The notes: a model not told the origin generated them from the sequence alone. Numbered from the stretch's first letter, positions 25,062 to 34,406 are shown. The stretch: 64,000 nt of DNA from Oscillospiraceae bacterium (GCA_015065615.1 SVPY01000003.1:1-64000); one strand, 5' to 3'. Program-made: numbers and translations.

Positions 25062-26090
25062 ATGAGCACAAAAATCGAACTGATTAAAGCTGAGTTTGAA
25101 AACGAGCTTGCGCTTTGTTCTGACAGCGAATCTGTTGAAAAAATCAGAGTAGCTTACCTTGGCAAAAAAGGTAAGATAACAGAGCTTTTAGGAGAATTAA
25201 AAAACGTACCCAATGAGGAGAAAAAGGCTTTCGGCCAGAACGTAAACCTTTTAAAGAAATTTGCCGCAGAGAAGCTTGGTGAGCAGGTTGAGATCATTAA
25301 AAAAGCTGAGGAAGAAAAACTCATCAATTCTCAGGAACAGTATGATTTATCTCTTCCCTCCGGTGAAGAGAGCGGTTCCTACCATCCCATCACCTTAGTA
25401 CAGCGCGAGGTTGAGGAAATTTTCGCATCCATGGGCTTTACTATTGAGGATTACGTAGAAATTACAGACGACTACCACTGCTTCGAGGCTTTAAATATCC
25501 CCAAGCACCACCCCGCAAGAGATATGCAGGATACCTACTACCTCGATAACGGTCAGCTTTTAAAGACACATACTTCCGCCGCACAGAACGCCATTATGAA
25601 AAAGTACGGCGCACCTTTAAGAGCTATTTTCCCCGGCCGCTGCTTCAGAAATGAAAGCACCGACGCCTGCCACGAAAATACCTTCTTCCAGATGGAAGGT
25701 ATGATGATAGATAAGGATATTTCCATTTCCAACCTTATCTACTTTATGAAGAAGATGCTTTCCGAAGTTTTCAAGCAGGATATTAACGTAAGACTTCGCC
25801 CCGGTTTCTTCCCCTTCGTTGAACCCGGATTTGAGCTTGATATCAGCTGTACTATTTGCGGCGGTAAGGGCTGCCCCTCCTGCAAAAACAGCGGTTGGCT
25901 TGAGCTTTGCCCCTGCGGTATGATTCACCCCAACGTACTTACAGCCGGCGGTATCGACCCCGAAGAGTACACAGGCTTTGCTTTTGGTCTCGGCTTAACA
26001 AGACTTGCAATGATGCGTTTCGGCGTTAAGGATATCAGAGATTTAAACAGCGGCAATTTAAAGGCTCTTGATCAGTTCAAGCACGAATAA
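25062..26090 (+). CDS. pheS: Phenylalanyl-tRNA synthetase alpha subunit
   Basis: 342 residues, the normal length. An N-terminal coiled coil (about 1-85) binds tRNA. The class II catalytic core shows HPARDMQDTYYL, the motif 2 region FPGRCFRNESTDACHENTFFQ, and the motif 3 region FGLGLTRLAMM. A zinc-ribbon-like CTICGGKGCPSCKNSGW insertion (four cysteines) is visible. It acts as an alpha2-beta2 enzyme with PheT. Transcription is controlled by the T-box leader. pheT starts 29 bases after the stop. Confidence 0.97.
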   Translation: MSTKIELIKAEFENELALCSDSESVEKIRVAYLGKKGKITELLGELKNVPNEEKKAFGQNVNLLKKFAAEKLGEQVEIIKKAEEEKLINSQEQYDLSLPSGEESGSYHPITLVQREVEEIFASMGFTIEDYVEITDDYHCFEALNIPKHHPARDMQDTYYLDNGQLLKTHTSAAQNAIMKKYGAPLRAIFPGRCFRNESTDACHENTFFQMEGMMIDKDISISNLIYFMKKMLSEVFKQDINVRLRPGFFPFVEPGFELDISCTICGGKGCPSCKNSGWLELCPCGMIHPNVLTAGGIDPEEYTGFAFGLGLTRLAMMRFGVKDIRDLNSGNLKALDQFKHE

Positions 26091-26119
26091 ACTTAAATAT
26101 AAGGAGTTAAAATAGATAT

Positions 26120-28480
26120 ATGCTTATTTCAATGAATTGGATAGGCGAATTTGTGGACTTAGAAGGTCTCGACAAAGAAAGCCTTATTAAAAGATTTACT
26201 CTCTCCACAGCTGAGGTTGAAGATATTTTCCACATGGGTGAAAATCTTCGCGACGTAGTTGTAGGCGAAATTTTAACTATTGAAAATCACCCTAACTCTA
26301 AGAAGCTCCACCTCCTTACAGTTGATGCAGGCGACAAGGTTTACGACGTTGTTTGCGGCGCTCCCAACGTAAGAGTAGGCATGAAGATTCCCTTCGTTAA
26401 AGAAGGCGGCAGAGTTGAAGCAGGCGAAATTACTACCGCTACAATTGCAGGCTACGTTTCCCACGGTATGTGCTGCAGCGAAAGTGAGCTTGGCATAAGC
26501 GCCGACCACTCCGGTCTTTGGGAATTACCTTCCGATTTAGTTAACGGTACGGATATCTGCGACGTTTACGATATTAAGGATATTGTTTTCGAAGTTGATA
26601 ATAAATCCCTTACAAACCGCCCTGACCTCTGGGGTCACTACGGTATTGCAAGAGAGATTGCGGCTATTGCAGGCAGAGAACTTAAGCCTTTAGAGCTTCT
26701 TGATTTATCACAGTATGATGAACTTGAGCCCGTTGATATCAAGATTCTTGACGATTTATGCTACCGTTACAGCGGCATAAAGGTAAAGGGTATTAAAAAG
26801 AAAGTAAGCCCCGTCAATATGCGTATCCGTCTTTTCTACTGCGGCACACGCGCTATAAACCTTCTTGCCGACTTAACAAACTACCTTATGCTCGAAATGG
26901 GTCAGCCCATGCACGCTTTCGACTGCGCTAAGGTTAACGAGATAAGAGTAAAGAGATTCACCTCTCCCTTTACCTTCAAAACTCTTGACGATGCAGAGAG
27001 AAATATCGACGAAAACACACTTATGATCTGCAACGACAAAGAGCCCGTAGCTGTTGCTGGTATTATGGGCGGTCTTGCTTCCGAAATTGAAGACGATACC
27101 GACAGCCTCCTGCTTGAAAGCGCCAACTTCGATGCAGTAAGCATCCGTAAGTCTTCCACAAGACTTGGCCTTCGTACAGATGCAAGTATGCGCTACGAAA
27201 AGACACTTGACCCCGAGATGACAGCGGACGCTATAAGACGTTTCTTAAAGCTTTTGAAGGATATCGACCCCGAATGCCAGATAGCTTCAAGACTTTCAGA
27301 CGTATATAATAAGAAGTACCCCGTTATCAACTTAAGCTTCGATAAGAAGTACGTTGACCGCTACACAGGTATTGATATTACGGACGAGAGAATTTTAAGT
27401 ACCTTAAACGCACTTGGCTTTAAGGCTGAGCTTACAGACGGCGTATTCAACGTAACCGTTCCTTCCTGGAGAGCTACAAAGGACGTTACCATAAAGGCTG
27501 ATATCATTGAAGAGATTACAAGAATCTACGGCTACGATAACTTCAAGATCACTACAACCACAAGCCCTCTCTATCCCGTTCTCAGATCCAACGGCAACTA
27601 TGCTGACGGTTTTGCAAAGGATATTTTAGTTGAGAAGTATAAGCTTCACGAGGTTCACTCCTACATCTGGTGCGACGCCAAGAAGTATAAGGAGTTAAAT
27701 ATTGAAATAGAGGATAACGTTAAGCTTATTAACGCAATGAATCCCGATAATATCGTTCTTCGTAACTGCATGATCCCCACACTTCTTACTTTTACAAACG
27801 AGAATAAAACCTATGCTCCCGATTTCGGTATTTTCGAAATTGCAAGAGTAGTTGACGGTAAGAAGGAAAACGGCGAGTGCAACGAAAGAAAGAAGTTAGG
27901 TGTAGTTCTCTTCAGCCGTACAAAAACGGAAAAAGAGCTTTACTTCAAGCTCCGTGACGTCGTTATGGATTTAGCTGCTTCCATTAAGCACGTACCCTTC
28001 ACCTTCAAGAATACCGAAGTTTCCCACAACTGGCAGCACCCCAAGAATACTGCCGATATACTTCTCGGCGGCGAGAAAATCGGTTTCATAAATACACTTC
28101 ACCCTGCAGTTCTTACTAAAATCGACAAGAAGGCTGCTATTGTTGCCTGCGAAATAGATATGGATGCTTTCGCAGATACACAGAAGGCTCCGATCAAGTA
28201 TCAGGAACCCTCTAAGTTCCCCGGCATAGATATCGACCTCTCTCTTGACGTAACAGGCGGTAAGCAGTTCAGCGATATCGAAAAAACCTGGGAAAATAAA
28301 ACAGAGCTTTTAAAGAACGTAAGCCTTATCGATATTTACGAGGACGGCGGCAAGAAGAGTATTACAGTAAGACTTAGTTTCGTATCCGCTGAAAAGACTC
28401 TTTCCAAGGCAGAAGTACAGGATATAGTTGATTCCATTACTGCCGATATGGCTAAGATCGGAGTTAATTTAAAAGGTTAA
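26120..28480 (+). CDS. pheT: Phenylalanyl-tRNA synthetase beta subunit
   Basis: 786 residues, the normal length. Domains in order: an OB-fold tRNA-binding domain (about 40-150; HLLTVDAGDKVYDVVCGAPN), B3/B4 editing domain (SLTNRPDLWGHYGIAREIAA, and LLADLTNYLMLEMGQPMHAFD), B5 domain, the inactive catalytic-like core, and the C-terminal anticodon-binding FDX-ACB domain (SKFPGIDIDLSLDV). GGAGT lies about 15 bases before the ATG, a long spacing. Codons favour C-ending forms, as expected for a highly expressed gene. Confidence 0.97.
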   Translation: MLISMNWIGEFVDLEGLDKESLIKRFTLSTAEVEDIFHMGENLRDVVVGEILTIENHPNSKKLHLLTVDAGDKVYDVVCGAPNVRVGMKIPFVKEGGRVEAGEITTATIAGYVSHGMCCSESELGISADHSGLWELPSDLVNGTDICDVYDIKDIVFEVDNKSLTNRPDLWGHYGIAREIAAIAGRELKPLELLDLSQYDELEPVDIKILDDLCYRYSGIKVKGIKKKVSPVNMRIRLFYCGTRAINLLADLTNYLMLEMGQPMHAFDCAKVNEIRVKRFTSPFTFKTLDDAERNIDENTLMICNDKEPVAVAGIMGGLASEIEDDTDSLLLESANFDAVSIRKSSTRLGLRTDASMRYEKTLDPEMTADAIRRFLKLLKDIDPECQIASRLSDVYNKKYPVINLSFDKKYVDRYTGIDITDERILSTLNALGFKAELTDGVFNVTVPSWRATKDVTIKADIIEEITRIYGYDNFKITTTTSPLYPVLRSNGNYADGFAKDILVEKYKLHEVHSYIWCDAKKYKELNIEIEDNVKLINAMNPDNIVLRNCMIPTLLTFTNENKTYAPDFGIFEIARVVDGKKENGECNERKKLGVVLFSRTKTEKELYFKLRDVVMDLAASIKHVPFTFKNTEVSHNWQHPKNTADILLGGEKIGFINTLHPAVLTKIDKKAAIVACEIDMDAFADTQKAPIKYQEPSKFPGIDIDLSLDVTGGKQFSDIEKTWENKTELLKNVSLIDIYEDGGKKSITVRLSFVSAEKTLSKAEVQDIVDSITADMAKIGVNLKG

Positions 28481-28507
28481 TTATTTATAAAAATAATCAA
28501 AAATCTA

Positions 28508-28536
28508 TTGTAATAAACCCCGAGTTATAGTATTAT
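28508..28536 (+). promoter_or_regulatory. Promoter of ireB
   Basis: TTGTAA, 17 bases, TATTAT, about 45 bases before the ATG. Confidence 0.65.
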
Positions 28537-28581
28537 TATATTATAAACGTAAATGTAAATGCAGAAGGAGGAATGTTTCCT

Positions 28582-28845
28582 ATGACAGAGAAAAACATTG
28601 ACAACACTCAAACTTTTTCTTTCGAAAATATTCGCGATATGGGAATGAAGAATACTCTCAAGGTAGTGTATAGTGCTCTTAAGGAAAAAGGATATAATCC
28701 CATAAGTCAGATAGTGGGCTACATTCTTTCTGAAGACCCCACTTATATCACAACCCACAATAATGCCCGTGCCCTTATAAGAAAGATTGACCGCGACGAG
28801 CTTTTAAAGGAGCTTGTAAGCGAGTATCTTGATTTAGGCAAGTGA
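28582..28845 (+). CDS. ireB: IreB family regulatory phosphoprotein (UPF0297)
   Basis: 87 residues, the family size. The start chosen is the ATG ten bases after AAGGAGG; the in-frame ATG nine bases earlier is too close to that site. Signatures are TQTFSFE near the N-terminus (the Thr sites phosphorylated by the Ser/Thr kinase IreK in Enterococcus), [27 protein letters not shown], and a helical C-terminus. In enterococci IreB negatively controls cephalosporin resistance. It ends in a terminator, so it is monocistronic. Confidence 0.93.
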   Translation: MTEKNIDNTQTFSFENIRDMGMKNTLKVVYSALKEKGYNPISQIVGYILSEDPTYITTHNNARALIRKIDRDELLKELVSEYLDLGK

Positions 28846-28869
28846 AATTATCAAAAATGATTTTTTGGA

Positions 28870-28906
28870 AAAAGCAGGGTGAATATGCTCTGCTTTTCCT
28901 TTTTGT
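28870..28906 (+). terminator. Terminator of ireB
   Basis: AAAAGCAG and CTGCTTTT arms with a 12-base loop, followed by CCTTTTTG. Confidence 0.65.
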
Positions 28907-29011
28907 TTGCAAAAATTTGTTTACAGGAATTTGTTCACAAAAAGTTGTTTAATTTTCATTTGATATGTGGTATTATATAGTTTAAGAAGATTTCGGACAG
29001 GAGGAATAATA

Positions 29012-29320
29012 ATGAATACAGATAAAGGTACGTTCATGGTTTACAAAGGTAAACCCTTAGTAAGATGCAAGGACACCTTATATTACGGTGATATGCACGA
29101 CCCTTACGTAACAAAGCTTGATATAAAGAGCAAGAAAAACGTAGACGGCGCAGAGGTTTCCGAAAAGGTAATAGTAAGACTTATGGCAACAGACCCCACG
29201 TTGCCTCCCAATAAGATGATTGAGAAAACAGGCGAGCGCGACGGTCTTTTTGAAGCCCTTGATATGGCTTCTTATTGGCTTGAAAAGAAGCTCAGCGACG
29301 TTAAAAAGGAAGCTAATTAA
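29012..29320 (+). CDS. Small conserved hypothetical protein
   Basis: 102 residues from an ATG six bases after AGGAGG; a longer frame upstream has no ribosome site. It is soluble, with no membrane segment. The N-terminal half looks beta-rich (FMVYKGKPLVRCKDTLYYG) and the C-terminal half helical (FEALDMASYWLEKKL). One Cys is present in the KPLVRCKD segment. It lies between ireB and fba with its own upstream A/T-rich promoter region. I do not recognise a function. Confidence 0.8.
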   Translation: MNTDKGTFMVYKGKPLVRCKDTLYYGDMHDPYVTKLDIKSKKNVDGAEVSEKVIVRLMATDPTLPPNKMIEKTGERDGLFEALDMASYWLEKKLSDVKKEAN

Positions 29321-29402
29321 GGCCTGTTTTAAGCGTTATTTATAAGTTCCGCTCAGTCTATTTAAAACTTTGTCGGAATTTTAACAAAAATGTTCGTTTT
29401 AC

Positions 29403-29431
29403 TTGCTTTTTTTCAAAAGGTCTATTATAAT
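29403..29431 (+). promoter_or_regulatory. Promoter of fba
   Basis: TTGCTT, 17 bases, TATAAT, about 50 bases before the ATG. Confidence 0.75.
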
Positions 29432-29483
29432 ATTTGTGGCAAATTAATAAAATAATTTATTTAAAATATCGGAGGGTATAAAA

Positions 29484-30347
29484 ATGTTAGTATCTGCAAA
29501 AGAAATGCTCAACAAAGCACGCGAAGGCCACTATGCCGTTGGCCAGTTCAACATCAACAACCTCGAATGGACAAAAGCCATTCTTTTAACAGCTCAGGAA
29601 AATAACTCACCTGTTATTCTCGGTGTTTCCGAGGGCGCAGGTAAATATATGTGCGGCTTCAAGACTGTCGTAGGTATGGTAAAGGGTATGATCGAAGAAC
29701 TCAAGATCACTGTTCCCGTTGCTCTTCACCTCGACCACGGTTCATTTGAAGGCGCAAAGGCTTGCATCAACGCAGGTTTCTCTTCCGTTATGTTCGACGG
29801 TTCTCACTATCCTATTGAAGAAAACATCGCTAAAACAACAGCTCTCGTAAACGCTTGCGAAGTTTTAGGTCTCTCTCTTGAAGCTGAAGTTGGTTCTATC
29901 GGCGGCGAGGAAGACGGCGTTGTAGGTATGGGCGAATGCGCTGATCCCGACGAGTGCAAGGCAGTTGCAGACCTCGGCGTTACAATGCTCGCTGCAGGTA
30001 TCGGTAACATCCACGGTGTATATCCCGAAAACTGGGCAGGTCTTTCCTTCGAGACTCTCGAAGCTATCAAGGCTAAGGTTGGCGATATGCCTTTAGTTCT
30101 CCACGGTGGTACAGGTATCCCCGCTGAGATGATCAAGAAGGCTATCTCTCTCGGCGTTGCTAAGATCAACGTTAACACAGAGTGCCAGCTCGCTTTCCGT
30201 GATGCTACAAGAGCATACGTAGAGGCAGGCAAAGACCAGAAGGGTAAGGGCTTCGACCCCAGAAAGCTCCTCGCTCCCGGCTTTGAGGCTATCAAGGCTA
30301 CAGTTAAAGAGAAGATGGAACTCTTCGGTTCTATCAATAAGGCTTAA
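29484..30347 (+). CDS. fba: Class II fructose-bisphosphate aldolase
   Basis: 287 residues, normal for the short class II form. It reversibly cleaves fructose-1,6-bisphosphate to DHAP and glyceraldehyde-3-phosphate in glycolysis. Zinc and catalytic residues are in HLDHG (H82, D84, H85) and near GSIGGEEDG. Later motifs HGGTGIP and KINVNTE supply further metal and substrate contacts. The strong AGGAGG-like site, strong promoter and C-rich codon choice mark it as highly expressed. A tagatose-bisphosphate aldolase is a less likely alternative. Confidence 0.95.
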   Translation: MLVSAKEMLNKAREGHYAVGQFNINNLEWTKAILLTAQENNSPVILGVSEGAGKYMCGFKTVVGMVKGMIEELKITVPVALHLDHGSFEGAKACINAGFSSVMFDGSHYPIEENIAKTTALVNACEVLGLSLEAEVGSIGGEEDGVVGMGECADPDECKAVADLGVTMLAAGIGNIHGVYPENWAGLSFETLEAIKAKVGDMPLVLHGGTGIPAEMIKKAISLGVAKINVNTECQLAFRDATRAYVEAGKDQKGKGFDPRKLLAPGFEAIKATVKEKMELFGSINKA

Positions 30348-30368
30348 TTTAAAGCTAAACATAAAATT

Positions 30369-30398
30369 AAGGGATAGGTTAAAGCCTATCCCTTTTAT
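30369..30398 (+). terminator. Terminator between fba and the convergent lipoprotein gene
   Basis: GGGATAGG, 6-base loop, CCTATCCC, then TTTTATTTAT on the plus strand. Confidence 0.85.
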
Positions 30399-30889
30399 TT
30401 ATACGTGGAATCCTTGTAAACATCGTTAGAGGGAATAAAATCCAGTGCCCAATTTATAAAATCTATATAGCGCTTGTCCGTACCGTACTCCGGCTTAAAC
30501 CTTTCGTCAACACATCTTACAAAAGCATTGCCCTTACTGTCACGATAAAAGGCATAGGAGATATCATAATAAATTATCACACCGTCTGTATATCGTACGT
30601 GTTTATAGAAATTATATTCCGTCAGATGAGTTTTATTGCCTGTAAGAATATATTCGCCCTTTATAACGTCTCCGATATCGGTGTATCTGATCATACCGTA
30701 GCTTAAATCAAGCTCTAAAACGTCATAAACTTGGTCTTCGTAATCTTCCGATTTTTTATGCTCCTGAAAATCAGGGTAAACCAAATCTATATTGGTATTA
30801 ATTTCCTTTTTAGCATAGTTTTGGTTACACCCAAAAAGTGATACAGAAATCAGCAGAACCGCTAAAATAAGAGTTAATGTTTTTCTCAT
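30395..30889 (-). CDS. Putative lipoprotein
   Basis: 164 residues. The start is the ATG after AAAAGGAGGT; an upstream in-frame ATG would add 16 residues and has no site. The signal peptide ends in the lipobox SLFGC. The mature part is small, Tyr/Asp-rich and probably beta-rich, with no motif recognised. The C-terminal segment (FINWALDFIPS) is helical. It lies 76 bases downstream of the larger lipoprotein gene on the same strand, so it may be cotranscribed. Function unknown. Confidence 0.8.
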   Translation of the reverse strand: MRKTLTLILAVLLISVSLFGCNQNYAKKEINTNIDLVYPDFQEHKKSEDYEDQVYDVLELDLSYGMIRYTDIGDVIKGEYILTGNKTHLTEYNFYKHVRYTDGVIIYYDISYAFYRDSKGNAFVRCVDERFKPEYGTDKRYIDFINWALDFIPSNDVYKDSTYK

Positions 30890-30965
30890 ATGATTACCTC
30901 CTTTTCGTTTTATATAATAAGACGTAGAATAAATCAAGATCTTACAATTTATTCAGGTTGTTTTA

Positions 30966-31958
30966 TTACGGTATAAGCCAAAGGCAAAGATAAACTTCAA
31001 AAACTTTCCAAAAATCTGATAAAGCTACAATGCCGTTATCGGAAGCTTGCTCCAATACTTTATCGATATTACCGTGATTGTAAAGGGCTATAATATAGCT
31101 TTCGCCCTCTTTTAAAGTATCAGCTTTAACGTTTATCATAAAATTATCTTTATCAAAACCGCTTATATTTCCCCTTAGTACCCTGTTAACGCTGCACTTA
31201 AAGATGTTTGAAGATGCGTATTTATCGCCGCTTTCTTTTTCTTTTACGGTAACTTCCAAAAGATAATCGCAGTTTTTAACCACGGTTTTTAGGCTTTCGC
31301 CTCGAAATATGTTGGGGGTATAAAGGGTTTCGTATATATCATAGCCCTTTGTTTCTGCAATATATTTTACGTAGCTTACAAGGTCAGATGCGTTTGCGTT
31401 GTTTGAAAGTTCTATTTTAAAATTCCCTATAAAATTATTATCAGGGTCATCAAGAGGGATAAACATATCCTGCGAAAGCTGATATTCGGGATAAGGGTTA
31501 AAGAAATGATTATAATAATGGGCAATCAACAGATACTTTTCTCCGTCTGTAAATTCTCCCGAAGGCAATTTATAATAGTTGCCGTCACTTTTAAATGTCT
31601 CACTTACAGGAACGTAAATGTATTCGTCAGGTGCATAACCGTAAATAACTTCAATATTTTTAAATTTTCTGTAGCTGTTTTCAAGGCTGTTATCTTCAAT
31701 GTATTCAGCCACAACTGCAGTAGTGCTGTGCTGAATGATTCGGGTGAAAATTTCATCGGGGGTATCTTTGCTTTGGGTGTTTTTTATGAATTTAATTGAG
31801 ATTGAGTTTTCGGGGATTTTGCTATAGGGTTTAATATAGCTTACATTATTTTCAGTTTCATTTTCGTGCAATGCACTTTCGCTATGGCAGGAACAGAAAA
31901 TTACGGCGCATAAAAAAAATAATATCGCACAAAAATATCTTGATAAATTATTAATCAT
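30966..31958 (-). CDS. Lipoprotein paralogous to the protein at 123-1700
   Basis: 330 residues from the ATG (a TTG four codons earlier is possible). The signal peptide ends in a lipobox FCSC. Two blocks match the first two of the three blocks in the 525-residue protein at the left end: HSTTAVVAEYIEDN with IYGYAP-type motifs, and the second NIFRGESLKTVVKNCDYLLEV with EGESYIIALY. The third block is missing here and no remnant is seen downstream. No clear ribosome site is visible. Function unknown. Confidence 0.78.
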   Translation of the reverse strand: MINNLSRYFCAILFFLCAVIFCSCHSESALHENETENNVSYIKPYSKIPENSISIKFIKNTQSKDTPDEIFTRIIQHSTTAVVAEYIEDNSLENSYRKFKNIEVIYGYAPDEYIYVPVSETFKSDGNYYKLPSGEFTDGEKYLLIAHYYNHFFNPYPEYQLSQDMFIPLDDPDNNFIGNFKIELSNNANASDLVSYVKYIAETKGYDIYETLYTPNIFRGESLKTVVKNCDYLLEVTVKEKESGDKYASSNIFKCSVNRVLRGNISGFDKDNFMINVKADTLKEGESYIIALYNHGNIDKVLEQASDNGIVALSDFWKVFEVYLCLWLIP

Positions 31959-32105
31959 ATTTAATACCAAATATCATACATTAGTTTGTTTTTTACAATA
32001 TTAGATTACTACAAAATAAAAAATATTTCAATACGGCATTATTTACAAAACGGGACTGCAAAATTTGTACAAATGGGAGAAAATTATTTTATAGTTCTAT
32101 TCATA

Positions 32106-32206
32106 TTGCAATTATTTGTACAATATGGTATTATAAATATGTTGGGTTATAAATTTAGAGAAGGCGTATTATTAATATTAATCTTAATATGCCTTCTCTT
32201 TTTTGT
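32106..32206 (+). ncRNA. Candidate short transcription unit (promoter plus terminator)
   Basis: TTGCAA, 17 bases, TATTAT (32106-32134) is followed about 7 bases later by a start region. A strong hairpin with arms AGAGAAGGC/GCCTTCTCT (32157-32199) then ends in TTTTTTGTTTT. The implied RNA is only about 65 bases. An overlapping 37-codon frame starting at 32140 would encode one hydrophobic helix with a basic tail, but it lacks a ribosome site. Confidence 0.4.
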
Positions 32207-32207
32207 T

Positions 32208-33626
32208 TTATATATCGGTGTTATCGCATTTAAGAAGCATCAGCATAGTTAATTCCATAGCTTTAAAGAATCCCTCAATATCAAGGTATTCGTCGGGCTG
32301 GTGGATTTCACCGTGACCTATAGGGAGAGTGAAAGGCGGCTTTTTATCATTTATATTTAATGAAAGTCCGATTTCGGCGGCGTTAGGGAGGAGCCTGCCG
32401 TAAGTGCCGCTGGGGTTTATGCCCATTTCTTTTACTTTTTCTCCCGTGTATTCTTCGTAAGCTTCTTTTACTTTTAAAAGCATGGGGTGGTCTTTTTCTG
32501 TTAAGTGAGCGTCGGCACTATCTAAAATTTCTACCTCGAAGCCGTGAGAAGAAAATTCATTTTTCAGTTTTTCTATTGTTTCAGCCTGGTTTATACTTGT
32601 GCCGTGGCGCAGATTGAAGCTTAAAGTGATGCCCTTTTCGTTTGCTTCTATTTCGTCGTTTACTATTGTAAGTTTGCCAAATTCGGGGTCAGAGTTATCT
32701 ATACCTAAGTATTTGCCGTAATAATCACCGCAAACACCTGATATAAATTTACATACTCCCCTTGTTTCTTTGGGTAAAAGCTCGCAGTTTTTAATATTTT
32801 CAGCTATTATTGCCGCCGCGTTAACTGAGCCTTCGGGGAATGCGGCGTGTTTGCTTATGCCGATTGCCTTTAAAATAATTTCGCCGTTTTCTGTATCGGC
32901 TTTAAAATTATCCGTTTCCTTTAATTTAAAGTAGGTAAAAATCTCATCGGAATAATCAAGCACTGCCGTGGCTTTAGCTATGTTGGTGCCGTGCTCACCG
33001 CCTTCAAAATGCTTAATACCCTTAAGGGGTGAATTATTTGTGGCTTTAAATACTATTTTACCCTTATTTCCCCTGTATAGCGGAAATTCATTATCGTTAA
33101 TAAGGGTAAAATCGGGAGCTTCGTGGGATTTTAAGTAATTCTTTAAATCCTCCATTCCCGTTTCTTCGCCGTTGCCTGTAAACATAATAAGCCTTGAATT
33201 AAAGGGAATACTAAGCTCTTTCAGCATTTTTGCACAGTAGAGGGAAATTAAAACGGCGGATTTATCGTCCTTTGCGCCTCTTCCGATTAAATAACCGTCA
33301 ATTTCTTTAGGCTCAAAGGGACTTGTTAAAACCCAGGCTTCGCCGGGGGCTACTACGTCCGCGTGGGAAAACATACCGAGTGTCTTTTTACCCTCGCCAA
33401 AGTAAGAAACGAGATAGCCTTCCTTGTGGTTAAGCTCGGTTTCAAAGCCGTTATCTCTGTAGAGTTTATGGCAGAAATCCAGCATCTGAGCAGATTTTAA
33501 GCCGTTTGGAAATTCCTCTGAAGCTTCGCCTTTAACGGAAGGGATTTTTATCATCTCTTTAAGGGTTTCAATTATTTCGCCTTTGTGGCTTTCGATATAT
33601 GAATGAATTTCGCTTTTAAATTTCAT
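32208..33626 (-). CDS. M20 family dipeptidase (Sapep/PepV-like)
   Basis: 472 residues, the usual length for the Sapep group of manganese- or zinc-dependent dipeptidases. Metal ligands are visible in SHADVV (H88, D90), GAKDDKSA (D120, with D121 next), GNGEETG (E154, E155) and the late GEIHQPDEY (His). A lid-domain His appears in SKHAAFPEG. The enzyme is cytoplasmic and probably breaks down dipeptides. It starts 3 bases after the AraC-family regulator, so the two form one operon. Confidence 0.93.
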   Translation of the reverse strand: MKFKSEIHSYIESHKGEIIETLKEMIKIPSVKGEASEEFPNGLKSAQMLDFCHKLYRDNGFETELNHKEGYLVSYFGEGKKTLGMFSHADVVAPGEAWVLTSPFEPKEIDGYLIGRGAKDDKSAVLISLYCAKMLKELSIPFNSRLIMFTGNGEETGMEDLKNYLKSHEAPDFTLINDNEFPLYRGNKGKIVFKATNNSPLKGIKHFEGGEHGTNIAKATAVLDYSDEIFTYFKLKETDNFKADTENGEIILKAIGISKHAAFPEGSVNAAAIIAENIKNCELLPKETRGVCKFISGVCGDYYGKYLGIDNSDPEFGKLTIVNDEIEANEKGITLSFNLRHGTSINQAETIEKLKNEFSSHGFEVEILDSADAHLTEKDHPMLLKVKEAYEEYTGEKVKEMGINPSGTYGRLLPNAAEIGLSLNINDKKPPFTLPIGHGEIHQPDEYLDIEGFFKAMELTMLMLLKCDNTDI

Positions 33627-33629
33627 AAT

Positions 33630-34406
33630 TTATTCCTCGTTTTTTACCTTCAGTTTATATTCCCTCGGTGAGAGGCCGAAATGTTTTTTAAACATTTTGC
33701 TGAAATGATAGATATCGGGGTAACCGACGGAAGCGCCTGCCGTGGAAGGCTTCTCGCCGTAAACCGTCATAAGCTCTGCGGCTTTCTCCATTCTTAAATT
33801 CATCAGATATTTCTGTGGGGAAATCCCCATTCTCTCGGCAAAAACGGTGGAAAAATAGCTTCTGTCAAGACTTAATCTGTCAGCAACGTCCTTAACGCTT
33901 ATGCCGCCTGCATATTCTGCGTGCATAAAGCTTAAAGCTTTTGTAATGTAATCTGCCTTAACGGGACCTTTTTCCAAAAGTATGCTGAATAATTCCCAGA
34001 GCTTGCCTGAGAGAAAAGCGCTTCTGCCGTTTTCCATTTTTGCACAGCGCATCATATCGTCGAAAATCGCACCTGCACCCGAAAACCTTATAACGGGGCG
34101 GTACAAAGCGGCAGGCAGCTCGTTGTCCGTTGTAAAACCGCACCAGATATACCGCCATGGGTGCTCCTTATCGGCTTCGTAGTAGGTCTCCTCATAAGGG
34201 GGAATTACGAAAATATCACCTGCGTTTACATTGTGGCTGACGCCGTCCTTTACAAATATCCCTTTGCCCCTTACAACGTAGTGCAAAAGCCAATAGGTTC
34301 TCACTCTCGGGCCGTAGAAATGCCCGGGCTCGCAATTCTGCCAGCCGAAGGAAACGGGATTTAAGCCTTTATATTTGCAGTCGATTATAATTTCAGAATT
34401 TATCAT
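33630..34406 (-). CDS. AraC family transcriptional regulator
   Basis: 258 residues. An N-terminal cupin-like sensor domain (about 20-110; VKDGVSHNVNAGDIFVIPP) is followed by two helix-turn-helix motifs (about 160-255), with the signature GYPDIYHFSKMFKKHFGLSPREYK. The arrangement is that of sugar-responsive activators. It is divergent from the GH4 gene, with promoters that share a palindromic -35 region, so it probably controls both directions. The dipeptidase follows it in the same transcript. Confidence 0.92.
   Translation of the reverse strand: MINSEIIIDCKYKGLNPVSFGWQNCEPGHFYGPRVRTYWLLHYVVRGKGIFVKDGVSHNVNAGDIFVIPPYEETYYEADKEHPWRYIWCGFTTDNELPAALYRPVIRFSGAGAIFDDMMRCAKMENGRSAFLSGKLWELFSILLEKGPVKADYITKALSFMHAEYAGGISVKDVADRLSLDRSYFSTVFAERMGISPQKYLMNLRMEKAAELMTVYGEKPSTAGASVGYPDIYHFSKMFKKHFGLSPREYKLKVKNEE

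Noticed and set aside
29807..30337. Long open frame on the opposite strand of fba (176 codons).
   Set aside because: It is a mirror of the strongly biased codons of fba, with Ser/Pro-rich composition and no ribosome site.
30890..30965. Frameshift that would restore a third block to the 330-residue lipoprotein.
   Set aside because: No similar residues are visible in any frame downstream; two blocks seem genuine.
31986..32252. An 88-codon plus-strand frame.
   Set aside because: The upstream half is low-complexity A/T sequence without a ribosome site. Only the promoter-hairpin unit inside it is reported.
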